In this document: positions 46,321-57,095 of the stretch, piece by piece
Numbering within the stretch: position 1 is the stretch's first letter
Layout of the letters: each line of letters opens with the position of its first letter
NCBI GenBank assembly: GCA_035771175.1
Contig: CM069608.1
Coordinates: 11,070,019 to 11,134,018, forward strand
Origin: Paratinospora sagittata
Taxonomy: Eukaryota > Streptophyta > Magnoliopsida > Ranunculales > Menispermaceae
DNA: 64,000 nucleotides
Direction of reading: 5' to 3'
Position numbers and translations under genes: made by a program
Notes under the pieces: generated by a model
What the model was told of the DNA's origin: nothing
The model's input: only the letters and a program-made list of their open reading frames with translations
The model's database searches: none

Positions 46321-46945
46321 TTAAGATGTTGAAATCTTCCAAATAAGCTCAGAGTTGGCTGACAATTGAGAGAGTCGTGATCTTCCTCCCACCTCGATGA
46401 GCTGTAGGTTAAAATTCTCTAACTCTGTAGCCAACTTCCCCATCTCGAAGTTAAGAATGCAAACAACAACATAAGCTTTTCTACTCAGGGCATCAGCCAC
46501 AACATTGGCCTTACCTGGATGGTATTGGAGTTGAAAGTCATAATCTTTCAAGAATTTCAGCCATCGCCTTTGGCGGAGGTTTAGGTCTTTCTGAGTATAG
46601 ATGTACTTGAGATTCTTGTGATCCGAGAAGACCTCAAACCGTTCACCGTATAGGTAGTGACGCCATAGCTTCAGTGCAAATACGACAACTGCAAGTTCTA
46701 AGTCATGCGTTGGGTAATTACCCTCATGAATATTCAGTTGCCTTGAAGCATATGCAACTACTTGGCCTTCTTGCATTTGTACCTAAGCCTTGGATAGAGG
46801 CTTTGGTGTATAATGAAAACCCAACTCCGTTTCGTGGAGTGATTAGTACCGGTGCTGTCATGAGGCGCTTCTTCAATTCCTGAAATGACGATTCACAGGC
46901 GGGATTCCAGATGAATCGAATGTCTTTCCGAGTGAGCTTGGTCAT
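46321..46945 (-). pseudogene. RNase H and RT connection (copy B)
   Basis: [19 protein letters not shown] and the RNase H start lie at 46724-46945. [40 protein letters not shown] and [15 protein letters not shown] lie at 46321-46776, one frame apart. The enzyme is broken by that frameshift. Confidence 0.85.
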
Positions 46946-47981
46946 AAGTTCAACAATCTTTGAGAAATCCTAGATGAAATGTCTGTAGTAGCCAGCCAAA
47001 CCAAGAAAACTCCGAATTTGAGTAACAGTGGTAGGCTGCTTCTAGTTTAAAACCATTTCAACCTTTGAAGGATCTACCTCAATGCCATTGCCTGAAACCA
47101 CATGACCTAGGAATTGAACTCGCTTCACCCACAATTCGCACTTATTCAACTTTGCATACAATTGGTGGCTTCTCAAGGTCTGGAGAACAATCCTCAAATG
47201 TATCTTGTAGTCTTCCTCAGTTGAAGAATATATCAAGATATCATCTACAAAGACCACCACGAATCGGTCTAAGCATAACTTGAATATGTGGTTCATCAAA
47301 TCCATGAACGCTGCAGGTGCATTTGTTAGACTGAATAGCATAACCAAGAACTCGTAATGACCTTACCGAGTTCTGTAAGCTATTTTATTAATATCTGACT
47401 CTTTGATCCGGAGTTGATGGTAACTGGATCGTAAATCAATCTTAGAGAAGTATTTGACATCTCTAAGTTGGTCAAACAAGTCATCGATTCTTGGTAATGG
47501 GTAGGTTCTTGATTGTGGCGTTATTCAACTTGCGATAGTCAATGCAAGGTCGTAACGAACCATCATTTTTGCGAACAAACAGAACTGGAGCGCCCCAGGG
47601 TGATGAACTTTTTCTGATGAAACCATTACTCTCAAGCTCCTTCAGTTGTTTGTCCAACTCGACCAACTCGATATTGGACATTCTGTATGGAGGAATTGAG
47701 ATGGGTCCAGTCCCAGGTATGAGGTTGATCTCAAAATCGAATTCCTGAGTTGGAGGTATACCAGGAACGTCATTCAGAAAAACCATTGGGAATTTCGATA
47801 TAGCCGCGATGTAGTGTACTTCGAAAGGGTACAATGATGATGATTCATTCTCATTACCGAGGGATAGAGCTCGAAGCTGTACTTTGAGGAGTGCAACAAT
47901 CGAGTTGTGTATCCTTTTACTCGTTCCCTGAATCTTGACAAACTCCCCAGTAGGCAAGGATAACTGAACTTGCTTCTTCAA
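46946..47981 (-). pseudogene. Reverse transcriptase (copy B)
   Basis: [20 protein letters not shown] ... [20 protein letters not shown] ... [20 protein letters not shown] lies at 47481-47981. The [20 protein letters not shown] active-site block lies at 47042-47347. A frameshift near 47500 and stops between split the two. Confidence 0.85.
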
Positions 47982-47984
47982 ACA

Positions 47985-48302
47985 ATGGATTTAAGCATTC
48001 AGAGGTGCGAGCCAGTCCATGCCGAGGATGATGTCAAAGTCTTCAATGTCCATCACAAAAAGATCTGCATAAATTATATGTTTTGACATTCGAAGTTCAC
48101 ATCGAGAACACTTCAATTTCACGTTAGTACCAGATCCTAATGGTGATGAGACATAGATTGTGATGTCTGTAGGTTCAGGATGCAACCCTAAATGCCTTAC
48201 CAATGCAGAAGACATAAAGGAATGCATAACACCCGAATCAAACAAGATATGCACCATTGTATTGAACAAGGGAAATGTACTTTCAACTACATTGTTATCC
48301 AT
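47985..48302 (-). pseudogene. Aspartic protease (copy B)
   Basis: MVHILFDSGVMHSFMSSALV keeps the DSG active site, and DFDIILGMDWLAPLNA gives the flap-side motif. It is one frame away from the gag zinc-knuckle piece, so Gag and protease are no longer joined. Confidence 0.85.
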
Positions 48303-49591
48303 GAGGGGTTGCTGAGCGATAGCAAATGCTCTGCCTTGTTGCTGTTGCCCTGGTTCTGCCTAGGTTGGGCGTTAGCAGCAGGTGGGGCTTGTTGGACTAG
48401 AACAACGGGAACAGGCTGCTGCGGTTGTTGATGGTGGGGACATGCATTTCTTACATGGCCTTGCTGGCCACAGTTGAAACACGTTAGTCTCTGTTGCTGA
48501 GGCACCTGCTGATGGTTCTGCTGGCCATGCTGATTATGGTGTTGCTGACCACCACCCCTGCCATTGCCATTACGACGACTACCCTTGCCGTTACGACCTC
48601 CTTGGCAATGATTGCAAAAACCCTGATGGCCAGGGTTAGACGGTTCAGCCGGAGGTGCCGTGGCTTCATTCTTCTAAACAGGGGCTGGGAGGGCTGAGTA
48701 TTGATTATAGTAGGGTTTCTTCTTTTTGCCCTGCTGCGAGCCCTGTTGGAAAAACGTTGAAGGCCATTTTCCCCTATTCATTCTCTGCTCCTGCTCAATC
48801 TTTTCCTGCTCGAAGCTCATGGCCTTATCGAGAAGCTCCCTATAATTCTTGAGATCCAAGATTGACAGGGCTTGTCGGATGTCAGGACGAAGGCCATTAT
48901 AGAATTTCTCGGCCTTATCTTGCTCCATTGAGATAGTGGAGAGAGAATAGGCCGATAATTCCTTGAATCTGACAACGTACTCGCAAACTGTCATGCCGCC
49001 TTGGTACAGCTTGGCGAACTCCTGGCACCTCTGCCTCTTTACTGCGCCAGGGAAGTACTCGCGGATGAATAGTAACTCAAACTCTTGCCAAGTCATGTCT
49101 GCTACATTAGTCCTCGAGTTTTCCTTCACTATTATCCACCATGTATTTGCTCAACCAACAAGTTAGTAGGACGCAAGTGGAATCATTCAACCCTCTTCGA
49201 TTCTCATCGCCTCAAGAGCCTTCTTTGACTCATCAAGCCATTTTTGCGCCTCATCCGCATCAATGGTGCCAGCAAAAGTAAGGGGTCGTAGCCTCTTGTA
49301 CTTCGTGATATGGTCGATTTGTACAGTAATTACTTGGTTGGCCGCATTCTCACGAACGACCTTCTAAACAGTTACCTTCATCGCCTCGATAAATCTGACG
49401 ATAAAGACTTCTATGCTTGAAGGCATGACAAAGGATGTGGGCTGAGGTGGCACTGCCTGCCCAGACGTAGTGGCAGTGTCATGTGTGGCCTGCTCTGTCC
49501 TCGGAGGCGGCGATTCCTGATTTTGAACTACAGGAGGTGCCTCCTCTACTGGACGGACTGTGTTTGGCCTTCTTCTCTTCCTGGTTTGTAT
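48287..49591 (-). pseudogene. gag (copy B)
   Basis: The start codon position carries ATA instead of ATG (49591-49589), and the adjoining acceptor CAG reads CGG. Capsid-like EFELLFIREYFPGAVKRQRC and GGMTVCEYVVRFKELSAYSL lie at 48674-49129. A Gly/His-rich region follows, then an intact CX2CX4HX4C knuckle CFNCGQQGHVRNAC at about 48490-48449. Confidence 0.85.
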
Positions 49592-50362
49592 TTTCTCACC
49601 GGCAAGGAGAAAATAAAACCATGATTTAGGTACTGTAGCCAAGTATAATGTTATGATATTCTCAACAATAAGTTCGAGAGTACTGCAATATAAAACAACC
49701 TATTTTTCTAAGTATGGTGTAAGGTTTTTTTTGAGGAATCAAAGAATCTTATGTGCCTCGTATGTTTGGCCATAGTGTAAAACAAAGTTAGAGTATTTAT
49801 ATAATAACTATAAAACTTTGCAAATATTTCAAATATTTTGGTTCATGTTTTTGTGAACATAATATATTTTTGAAAATTCATACGAGTCATAAAGGTTCTA
49901 AGATTTGCCTCGGTAAATATCTTAATCTAACATTCTATCGCATTCCTATGTGTTCAAACCCTTTCGCTTAGTCTTTTCGACTATTATCCAAGTTCGTGTG
50001 TTCCATACCACATGAATTTGGCAATAAAAGGTTCAACCAAGTTAAGTTGTATGAATACGATCTCTATAAAACATTGACGGGAGAGGAGTTCACTAATAGT
50101 ATCGTCCAAGTTTACTCGTCTCATACCGTGTAAAGTTAGTGATAATGTTAGTAATTCAACTTTCTTTTCACACTTCCTCGTGGGTTTTCTTACTTCCTCG
50201 TTTTATTTTAGTATCTTCCAATTTTGTTGTATCCCATACTACTCAAAAGTTAGTGATACAAAAGAAAAAAAATGGTTGCAAGTCGGCCCACCAAACATAG
50301 TCTCAAACAAACATTTCATTAATGAAAGAAAATAGTTACAATTCCAGTAATTATTCCTAATT
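49592..50362 (-). other. aORF1-gag spacer with three repeats (copy B)
   Basis: 771 bp, non-coding. It carries the same three-fold CCATAC-word array as copies A and C, at about 50000, 50118 and 50230. Confidence 0.65.
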
Positions 50363-51946
50363 TTACCGCCTACTACTGCTCCTCCTAGACCTTCTATTAG
50401 TTACAGAATGACTACCAGAAGAACGTTGAGAAGTTGCTCGCTGTTCTTCGACGTGTTGCATACGTGTTAACAAAGCATTCTGGGTCTCCTCCATCTGAGA
50501 AATACTAGAAACTATAACATTTAACTGGTCAAATGGGTTAGTTGGTTGTCCCATTGATGGCTGATAGGTTGTCTGCCCCATAGGTGGAGGGTAGACTGTA
50601 GGCATTGGTGAAAAATGTTGGCCGTATGATTGACTCATAGGTGGAGGGTACTTGGTTTGATTATATGAGAACTCCCTAACTAGGACCTCTTGGACGGTTG
50701 GATATGCCTGAGTCGAACAATTTTGAAAAAGTGGACTCATCGGAACATCCTATTTTCCAAAGTTTGGTGCCGTCCAGTTCTGTTGCTGTTGGTTCATAGG
50801 AAATTGTGGAACTGGCTAATAGGGTACCTCAGGAGTTGGAAACCTTTGGTACGCCTTATTGCCATGAGTTGGGAGGTTCCAGTAAGGTGGATTTGCTTGA
50901 ACTCCCTGTCCATCCTGATTTGTTTGAGGTTGACTGAGGTTGCCAAAAAGATCTACCTCGGAGAATAGATGATCGGCTTGACCATTATTTGGGGCTGGGT
51001 TTGTTGTAGTGTTCTAGTTTGGCTCGTTCATTAGTGCTTCCCTAATAGGAATCTTGCGCCGACTTTTTCTTTGACAACGTCCATTGTTATCTCTAGTTCT
51101 TCCATTATTTTCTCCAGAAGTCGCGCCAAATATTTCTTCATCAATCACCCCTCCTCTTGAGAAAAAAGTCTTTGATGTGGAGGATACTGTAACAACATTA
51201 GTGATCTATTTCAAAGATTCATCAAAAGTATTGATTTTTTCCTCCCAAAGCATTCTCATGATCAAGCCTTCGTAGCCGAGGAGTTCCTTCTTTGAAGGGT
51301 TTTGAATCACCCGTAACATTTGCTGGATGATAATGTGAGGTAGGGAGACAAAGATTCCTTTTTCTATGCAGTATAGCACAAGAAGTTGAGCTCTTGTCAT
51401 AGATTCTCTAGTCACCAATTCCAGCAAGATGTTGCCGAATACAATTTTCCCAAGGCCAGCAAGAGGTGGTTTAAGGAGATTATTTGGGAGGTGGGCGTAT
51501 GTCAATTAGTTGTACGACATGTTGGCGACGAGATTGAACAACTGTTCTTTGGACTTGGCGATCTTAGCAACCGTCTGGGGATCGTGTGGGTCAATGATCT
51601 TGTCTCCTATTGGAATTTTCGTAAGTCATGAAATAGTTTCGACGTTGATGGAAATCTTTACTCCCTTGATCATTGTCTTCAAGACAGGAGTGATCCCATC
51701 TTCTTAAAGTCCCACGCTATTCATGGATTTGTAAAATGACTTCACCAAGTTGAAGGAGATGTAACCCTCAACTTTTGTTATATTTAGCCATCCCAACATT
51801 GAGAGTTTGTCGTGAAGGATAGGACGAAGGCGAAGATATTTATTGTCAATACTCCTCATAGTCATAACCTCACGTTTGGGAAGTTCCGTAAGTCTTGTGG
51901 AAATCGGTTCTCGACTACTGGAAGTTGTTCCTTTACTTGAGGCCAT
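50363..51946 (-). pseudogene. aORF1 (copy B), 528 codons
   Basis: The frame MASSKGTTSSSRE begins at 51946 and stays in one register to 50363, with in-frame stops near 51703, 51506, 51203 and two or three further on. The conserved block reads LHDKLSMLGWLNITKVEG, LPNNLLKPPLAGLGKIVFGN, RAQLLVLYCIEKG and VSLPHIIIQQMLRVIQN. The C-terminal part is Pro/Tyr/Met-rich (YPPPMGQ repeats), followed by a helix-forming stretch (NPFDQLNVIVSSISQMEETQ) and a basic tail RRSRRSSSRR. The acceptor-like TTTATCTTCCTTTCAG ends exactly 7 nt before the ATG. The function is unknown. Confidence 0.7.
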
Positions 51947-51953
51947 TATCTTG

Positions 51954-51969
51954 CTGAAAGGAAGATAAA
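51954..51969 (-). promoter_or_regulatory. 3' splice acceptor-like site before aORF1 (copy B)
   Basis: On the coding strand TTTATCTTCCTTTCAG is followed by 7 nt and the aORF1 ATG. In copy A the same place reads TTTCAA, a loss of the AG. Confidence 0.45.
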
Positions 51970-52223
51970 ACTTGTGAAATAAACAAAATATATTGCTAAC
52001 ATTTTTAAGATTTATGCCTTGTTTGCTGGACAATATTTTTTATTTTCCTCTTGATGTTTATGCCATCATTGAATTCAAATATTCCATTAGCAACAAGTTA
52101 TATATATATATTATAAATCTTAACTATATATAATTCATATATATAGTTCTAAATATATATATATATATCTAATATAAATCTTTTTCTCCTAATTGGTGGA
52201 CTTGGGCGGGCCGTGGACCTTTC

Positions 52224-52235
52224 GCTCTGATACCA
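52224..52235 (-). other. Primer binding site, tRNA-iMet (copy B)
   Basis: The minus strand reads TGGTATCAGAGC, the perfect initiator tRNA-Met primer site, 5 nt from the 5' LTR. Confidence 0.9.
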
Positions 52236-52240
52236 TTAAA

Positions 52241-54358
52241 TGTCACACCCTGCCCGGACGGGCCTAAACCGGCAAAACACTCACAGGCGGGGTGCGAATT
52301 CATTATAACAATAACTGAATGCGCAGGAACGCAATTGAATACAAATTTAATTATATTAATTTCATAATGTATTTTTGTACAAAATATGATTGAGGGAACA
52401 ACCTCCCAAAATCTCCCTTTAATTAACAAGGGTTACAAAATGTGGGCCAAAAAACCTCCACCCAGTCCACCCTAATCTCTTGAGAAAAATTAGATAACAA
52501 CAGGGTGAGCTATTGCCCAGTGGGTAAAATAGTTCGTGAATATAACAATTAATAAAAGAAACTTTATAATTAAATATCACATAAACACAACAAGCGTCAT
52601 AAACAATACAACATGTATGTATGCATGACATCGTCTCGTAATGGTTCCATGATTGTACGACGCCCTAACTTCACGTATAGATGTCCATCCCCAGGTAAAC
52701 CCGAGTTTTCATTGTACGTCCTTCCCAAAGGTCGTTGCTAGGGGTGAAATTAGGTCGGGTCAGGTCGGGTCGGGTCGCGATTTTGCCCCAAAACCCACCT
52801 GACTCGATAAGATCGGGTGGCAATGAGTCTAACCCGATGCCACCCAACCTAAGGTCGGGTCGGGTTAGGCCTCCATTAAGTAGCCCAATTTTTTTTAAAG
52901 CTTAATAACTACTATTTAAGCTTTTATTAGTAATAAAATATGTTGGATTATTATGTGAAAGCTTATTAAACTACTATTTAAGCTTTAAAAGATGAGATTT
53001 CTCCTTTTTGGGAAAACTCATATATGTCCAAGCGAAGGTAGTCTTGAATTTTACTTATGAGAATGATGATGAATAGGGAGTTGATGGGCTTTTATAGAGA
53101 AGGATAGTCTCTTTTCTTCCCAACAAGCAATGTGAGACTAAAATGAAACTTTTCTCTTTTAGTCTCAAGCACCCATCTTATGATTCTTATCCAATTTTTC
53201 TTACCATCTAACCCAACAATTTAAAAAAAATAGTTGAAGGTTATAGGCCTTCTTAATTAGAGGCCTTGTATGTAATCGTTTTTTTAGTATCTTTAATATA
53301 TATATATACATACATACATACATGTATATATATAAATATGTATATAATATGTTTATAAATTTTAAGAGGTCGGGTAGGGTCGAGTATGGTCGGGTTGCTA
53401 AAAAATTAGCCCGACCAACCCGACATATCAATCAAATCCGACCTGACCGGATTCGAAATGGTCGGGTTTGGTTGGGTCGGGTTGCTTACACCCCTAGTCG
53501 TCCCCTTGGATTCACGTACAGATGTCCATCCTCAGGTAAACCCGGGTTCTCATTGTACGTCCCTCTCCAGGGAAATATCAAGAATAGTGAGCATTACTTT
53601 TAACTATTTTGTGGATCATAAACCACTTACGTCCCTAGGTAGTGCTTATGTATGATGCCAATGCATGAACAAGTCCGGTCTTTACTAAAACTAGACAGGA
53701 TTTGGCAGCGTTTGGTGATTCTTATCGGGTCAGTATCACAACGTGTAAGGTTAGGATGTTTAGTATCACTTGTACAAGCTGATAGCTTTCAAATAAGACC
53801 AACCGGATCAGTCTCCAGTTTGAGAGGTGAGACACGAGGTCTACTTAAGTACCAATCGTTTAGAGTAGCACACTGTCTCCCGTTCACTATTTAAAGTTAC
53901 TGAGGACAAGACAATGTCTGGTTAAGTCGGGTTGACCACTAAATCTGACATAGTAATAGTGTAATACATGAACTCCAAATATACAGGCATATGTATGAAA
54001 GGTATGAACATTATACGCAATAATGCAGTGTAAATAAATAGTAGACATAATGATAAATTAATGTAAATTTTAATAAAAGTTATAAGACACACAAACCTAT
54101 ATTTTGTTCCCCACCTTCAGATAAAAACTCCTTCTGGAACTGGCGCCTCCTCCCGAGCAGGACCGCGTTGCACCGCGAAGAAAGTCTTATAAAGAGAAGA
54201 GAGAAATCACAAAGAAAGCAAGGGAGAGAAGAAAGTGATTTGGTGTGAAAATAACCAAAGGGGGGGGGGGCTTTTTATAGTCAAAAGGGTGCCCGAACGA
54301 CCATCCGGGCAGGTGCCCAAAATTTTATTTTTTTTGTGTGCAAACCTGGGGTATTACA
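52241..54358 (-). repeat. Copy B 5' LTR with a nested MITE
   Basis: TGTCACACCCTGCCCGG to GGGTATTACA. It is 2118 bp including the 758-bp element at 52739-53496, and about 1.35 kb without it. TATA box at 54271-54280. Confidence 0.9.
52739..53496. mobile_element. hAT-type MITE in the copy B LTR, 758 bp
   Basis: TAGGGGTGAAATTAGG at the left and, inverted, TAGGGGTGTAAGCAACCC at the right. It splits the LTR phrase GGTCGTTGCCCTGGATTCAC, with flanks GTCGTTGC and GTCGTCCC (6 of 8 matching). Subterminal GGTCGGGTC repeats at both ends, a TATACATACATACA run inside, no coding capacity. Confidence 0.88.
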
Positions 54359-54439
54359 CTTTCTTTCCTTTTTCTCCCATTTCCTTGTTGGCAATATTCT
54401 TTCAATTTCTTTTATCGAAAATAACCAGAATCACTCCTT

Positions 54440-55024
54440 TGTAATACCCTAGGTTTGCACAAAAAAAAATAAAAAAATTTGGTTCGTACGGGCGCCTGCC
54501 GCCCGTACGTTCGGGCGTCATTTTTTCTATATAAAGAACACCTCCCCTTCCTCATTTCTCACACCAAAATCACTCATCGTTGTGATTTTTCTTCTCTTTT
54601 TCACTCATTTTGAGTTTTTGTCTTCTCTTTCAAGACTCTCTCTCAGAGAATCTAGGTGCGGTGCAACGCGGTTCTGCCCGGGGGAAGGCGCCAGTTTTCA
54701 AAGGAGTTTTTATCTGAAGGTGGGGAACGAAACATAGGTTTGCGTGTCTTATAACTTTTATTAAAGTTTACTTTCATTTATCATTATGTCTACTAATTAT
54801 TTACACTGCATTATTGCGTATAATGTTCATACCGTCATACTTATGTCTTTTCCTCAGTAACTTTAAATAGTGAACGGGAGGCAGCTTGCTGCTCTAGACG
54901 ATTGGTATTTAAGTAGACCTCGTGTCTCACCTCTCAACTAGAGACAGATCCGGTTGGTCTTATTTGAAAGCTACCACCTTATACATACTGAATGTCCTAA
55001 CCTTGCACGTCGTGATACCGACCC
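54440..55024 (+). repeat. Oppositely oriented LTR fragment of the same family
   Basis: It starts TGTAATACCCTAGGTTTGCA, the inverted end of the family LTR, and carries the TATA box at 54527-54536 in plus orientation. It breaks at GACCC where copy C begins. The rest presumably lies beyond copy C, outside the window. A 76-bp spacer (54364-54439) separates it from copy B. Confidence 0.85.
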
Positions 55025-56466
55025 TGTCACACCCCGCCCGGACGCTCCTAAACCGGCGGTACACTCGCGGACGGGGCACACATTTTGAACAATAACAATT
55101 GTAACAACAGAGTGCGGGGCAAAAAATATAATGCAGTGCAAGTCTGATTTCATTTAATTCAGAATATAATTTGTACATGAAATGGTTAAGGGAACATACT
55201 CCCCCAAAATCCCCAATGAATAATACAAAGGGTACCAAATGTGGGCCCCATGAACCTGCACCTAGTCCACCCTAATTTCCTGTGAAAATTTGGATAATAA
55301 TGGAGTGAGCTTAATGCGCTCAGTGGGTAAAATAGTTCGTGAGTATAACCATTAATAAAGGATACTTCAATATCAAATATCTTGAATACACAAGCGAGCA
55401 TCATAATCAATCAATATGTATGTATGCATGACACCGTTTCGTAATGGTTTGATGAACGTACATCGCCTGAGTTCACGTACATATGTCCTTCCCTAGGCGT
55501 AACCAGGTTCTCACTGTACGTCCCTCCTCAGGAATGATGCTCTGGATTCACGTACTGATGTCCCTCCCAGGACGTAGCCGGGTTCTCATGTATGTCCCTC
55601 TCCAGAGAAATATAATGAATAGCGAGCAATGCTCCTAACTATTCTATGAGTCATAAACCACATACGTCCCTAGGTGGTGATATGTATGATGGAAGTACAT
55701 GAACTGGTCTAGTCTATTGGTCTGGTCTTTTCTTGACATTTAGACTGACTTTGACAACGTCTGGTGATCCTTATCAGAGTTGGTATTATGACGTGCAAGG
55801 TTAGGACATTCAATATTACTTGTATAAGGTGATAGCTTTCAATAAGACCAACTTGATCAGTCCTCAGTTGTGAGGTGAGACACAAGGTCTGCTTAAATAC
55901 CAATCGCGTAGAGCAGCCCGCTGTCTCCCGTTCACTATTTAAAGTTACTGAGGACAAGACCGAGTCTAGTTGAGCCAGATTGACCACAAATCCAGCATTA
56001 TAACAGTGTAATACGTGAATTCCAAATATACAGGCATAAGTGCGACAATATAAACATTATATGATATAATGCAGTGTAAATGAACAGTAAACATAATAAT
56101 AATTGAATGTAAACTTTAATAAAAGTTATAAAACACGCAAACCTATGTTTCGTTCCCCACCTTCAGATAAGAACTTCTCCTTTTTCAGATATGGCGCTTT
56201 CCTCCAGATAGAACTTCTGTCGCACCACACCGAGAGTCTCGAACAGAGAGTCTCAAAAGACTAAAAACTCAGAATGAGTGAAAAGAGGAGGAAAAATCAC
56301 AATTTGGAGTGAGTTTGGTGTGAAAAATGAAGAAGGGGATGGCCCCTTATATAAGAGTTTTGGCGCCTAAACGTTCGGGCAGGCGCCCAGACTTTCGGGC
56401 GGGCTGCCCGAACGTCCGGGCATTTCTGCCCAAATGAATTTTTTTTTTGAAATACAGGGTATTACA
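55025..56466 (-). repeat. Copy C 3' LTR
   Basis: 1442 bp, TGTCACACCCCGCCCGG to GGGTATTACA. It has two units of the GTACGTCC block. CTTATATAAGG lies at 56345-56355. A cluster of GTTCGGGC/GCCCGAAC palindromic words lies at 56372-56432. Confidence 0.92.
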
Positions 56467-56485
56467 CTATACCCCCCTTAAAGGG
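56467..56485 (-). other. Polypurine tract (copy C)
   Basis: The minus-strand AAGGGGGGTATAG-type run abuts the LTR. Confidence 0.8.
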
Positions 56486-56500
56486 ATTTCGTCCTCGAAA

Positions 56501-57004
56501 TCAATTCAAGTAGTTATGATGGTTATCTGCTTGAGATTCACTGTCGGCGTCATCTCTTGCGAGTTCAGGGTAGTGCTTGTATGGTCCCTGAATAGTATTG
56601 TGACCGGTGGAATCCTCATCATCATAAAACCATGGAGAGCAAATGGAATCAGACTCGTCCTCTGAAGATTCCAACCTTTGCATAACAGATGGTGGTAGAG
56701 GGCGCTGGTTACATCGTTTGAGGGGAGGTAGGTTGAGCGGTGGAATACTTTTTCTTGCTGTTGCTCGAATCCGGCAGCCTGGCAATTTTGATAGATGGTC
56801 CTGCCAAGATGAGGGCACGAGATTGTTACGAAAAGGCCATGTACGCTTTGGTGATAAGGATCGTTGTCTGTGTGGTGATGGAGTAGGTGATGCAAAGTAG
56901 TTGTGACTTGACTTTGCTTCTTGAGAAGTAACCACAGGTTGCCAAGGAGGCCACTGCGTGTGTGCATCACTATATCCATTGATATTATTTTCAAACATCT
57001 GCAT
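56501..57004 (-). CDS. aORF2, extra ORF after pol (copy C), 167 aa, intact
   Basis: A full open frame lies between the pol stop (57096) and the polypurine tract. I do not recognise the family. In order: a Trp/Pro-rich start (HTQWPPWQPVVTS, residues ~15-27), an SP/Arg-rich stretch ASPTPSPHRQRSLSPKR, WPFRNN, GCRIRATARKS, NLPPLKRCNQRPLPPS, then an acidic Ser patch ESSEDESDSICSPWF, YDDEDSTGHNTIQG, and an Asp/His/Asn-rich end. No signal peptide or membrane span. The SP/Arg patch and PPLKR suggest a phosphorylated nuclear protein, but this is a guess. The sequence ATGCAG|ATG at the start leaves an acceptor-like CAG against the second Met. It is the longest intact member of the three. Confidence 0.7.
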   Translation of the reverse strand: MQMFENNINGYSDAHTQWPPWQPVVTSQEAKSSHNYFASPTPSPHRQRSLSPKRTWPFRNNLVPSSWQDHLSKLPGCRIRATARKSIPPLNLPPLKRCNQRPLPPSVMQRLESSEDESDSICSPWFYDDEDSTGHNTIQGPYKHYPELARDDADSESQADNHHNYLN

Positions 57005-57095
57005 AGTTATTCAAGTGAAACAATGTATTAAGATAGGTGTAAACAAAGTTTTATCATTTTATTGATAAGTGAAAATAGTACAATATATCACATCA

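Larger units (their letters stand above)
43083..54358 (-). mobile_element. Chromovirus copy B (same family as A and C)
   Basis: The element runs TGTCACATCCC to TATTACA between a perfect 5-bp duplication CTTTC (43078-43082, 54359-54363). It keeps a well-preserved primer site and polypurine tract. The minus-strand order is 5' LTR, aORF1, gag, protease, RT, RNase H, integrase, chromodomain, aORF2, 3' LTR. Several frameshifts break gag-pol. A 758-bp hAT-type MITE lies in its 5' LTR. Confidence 0.93.
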
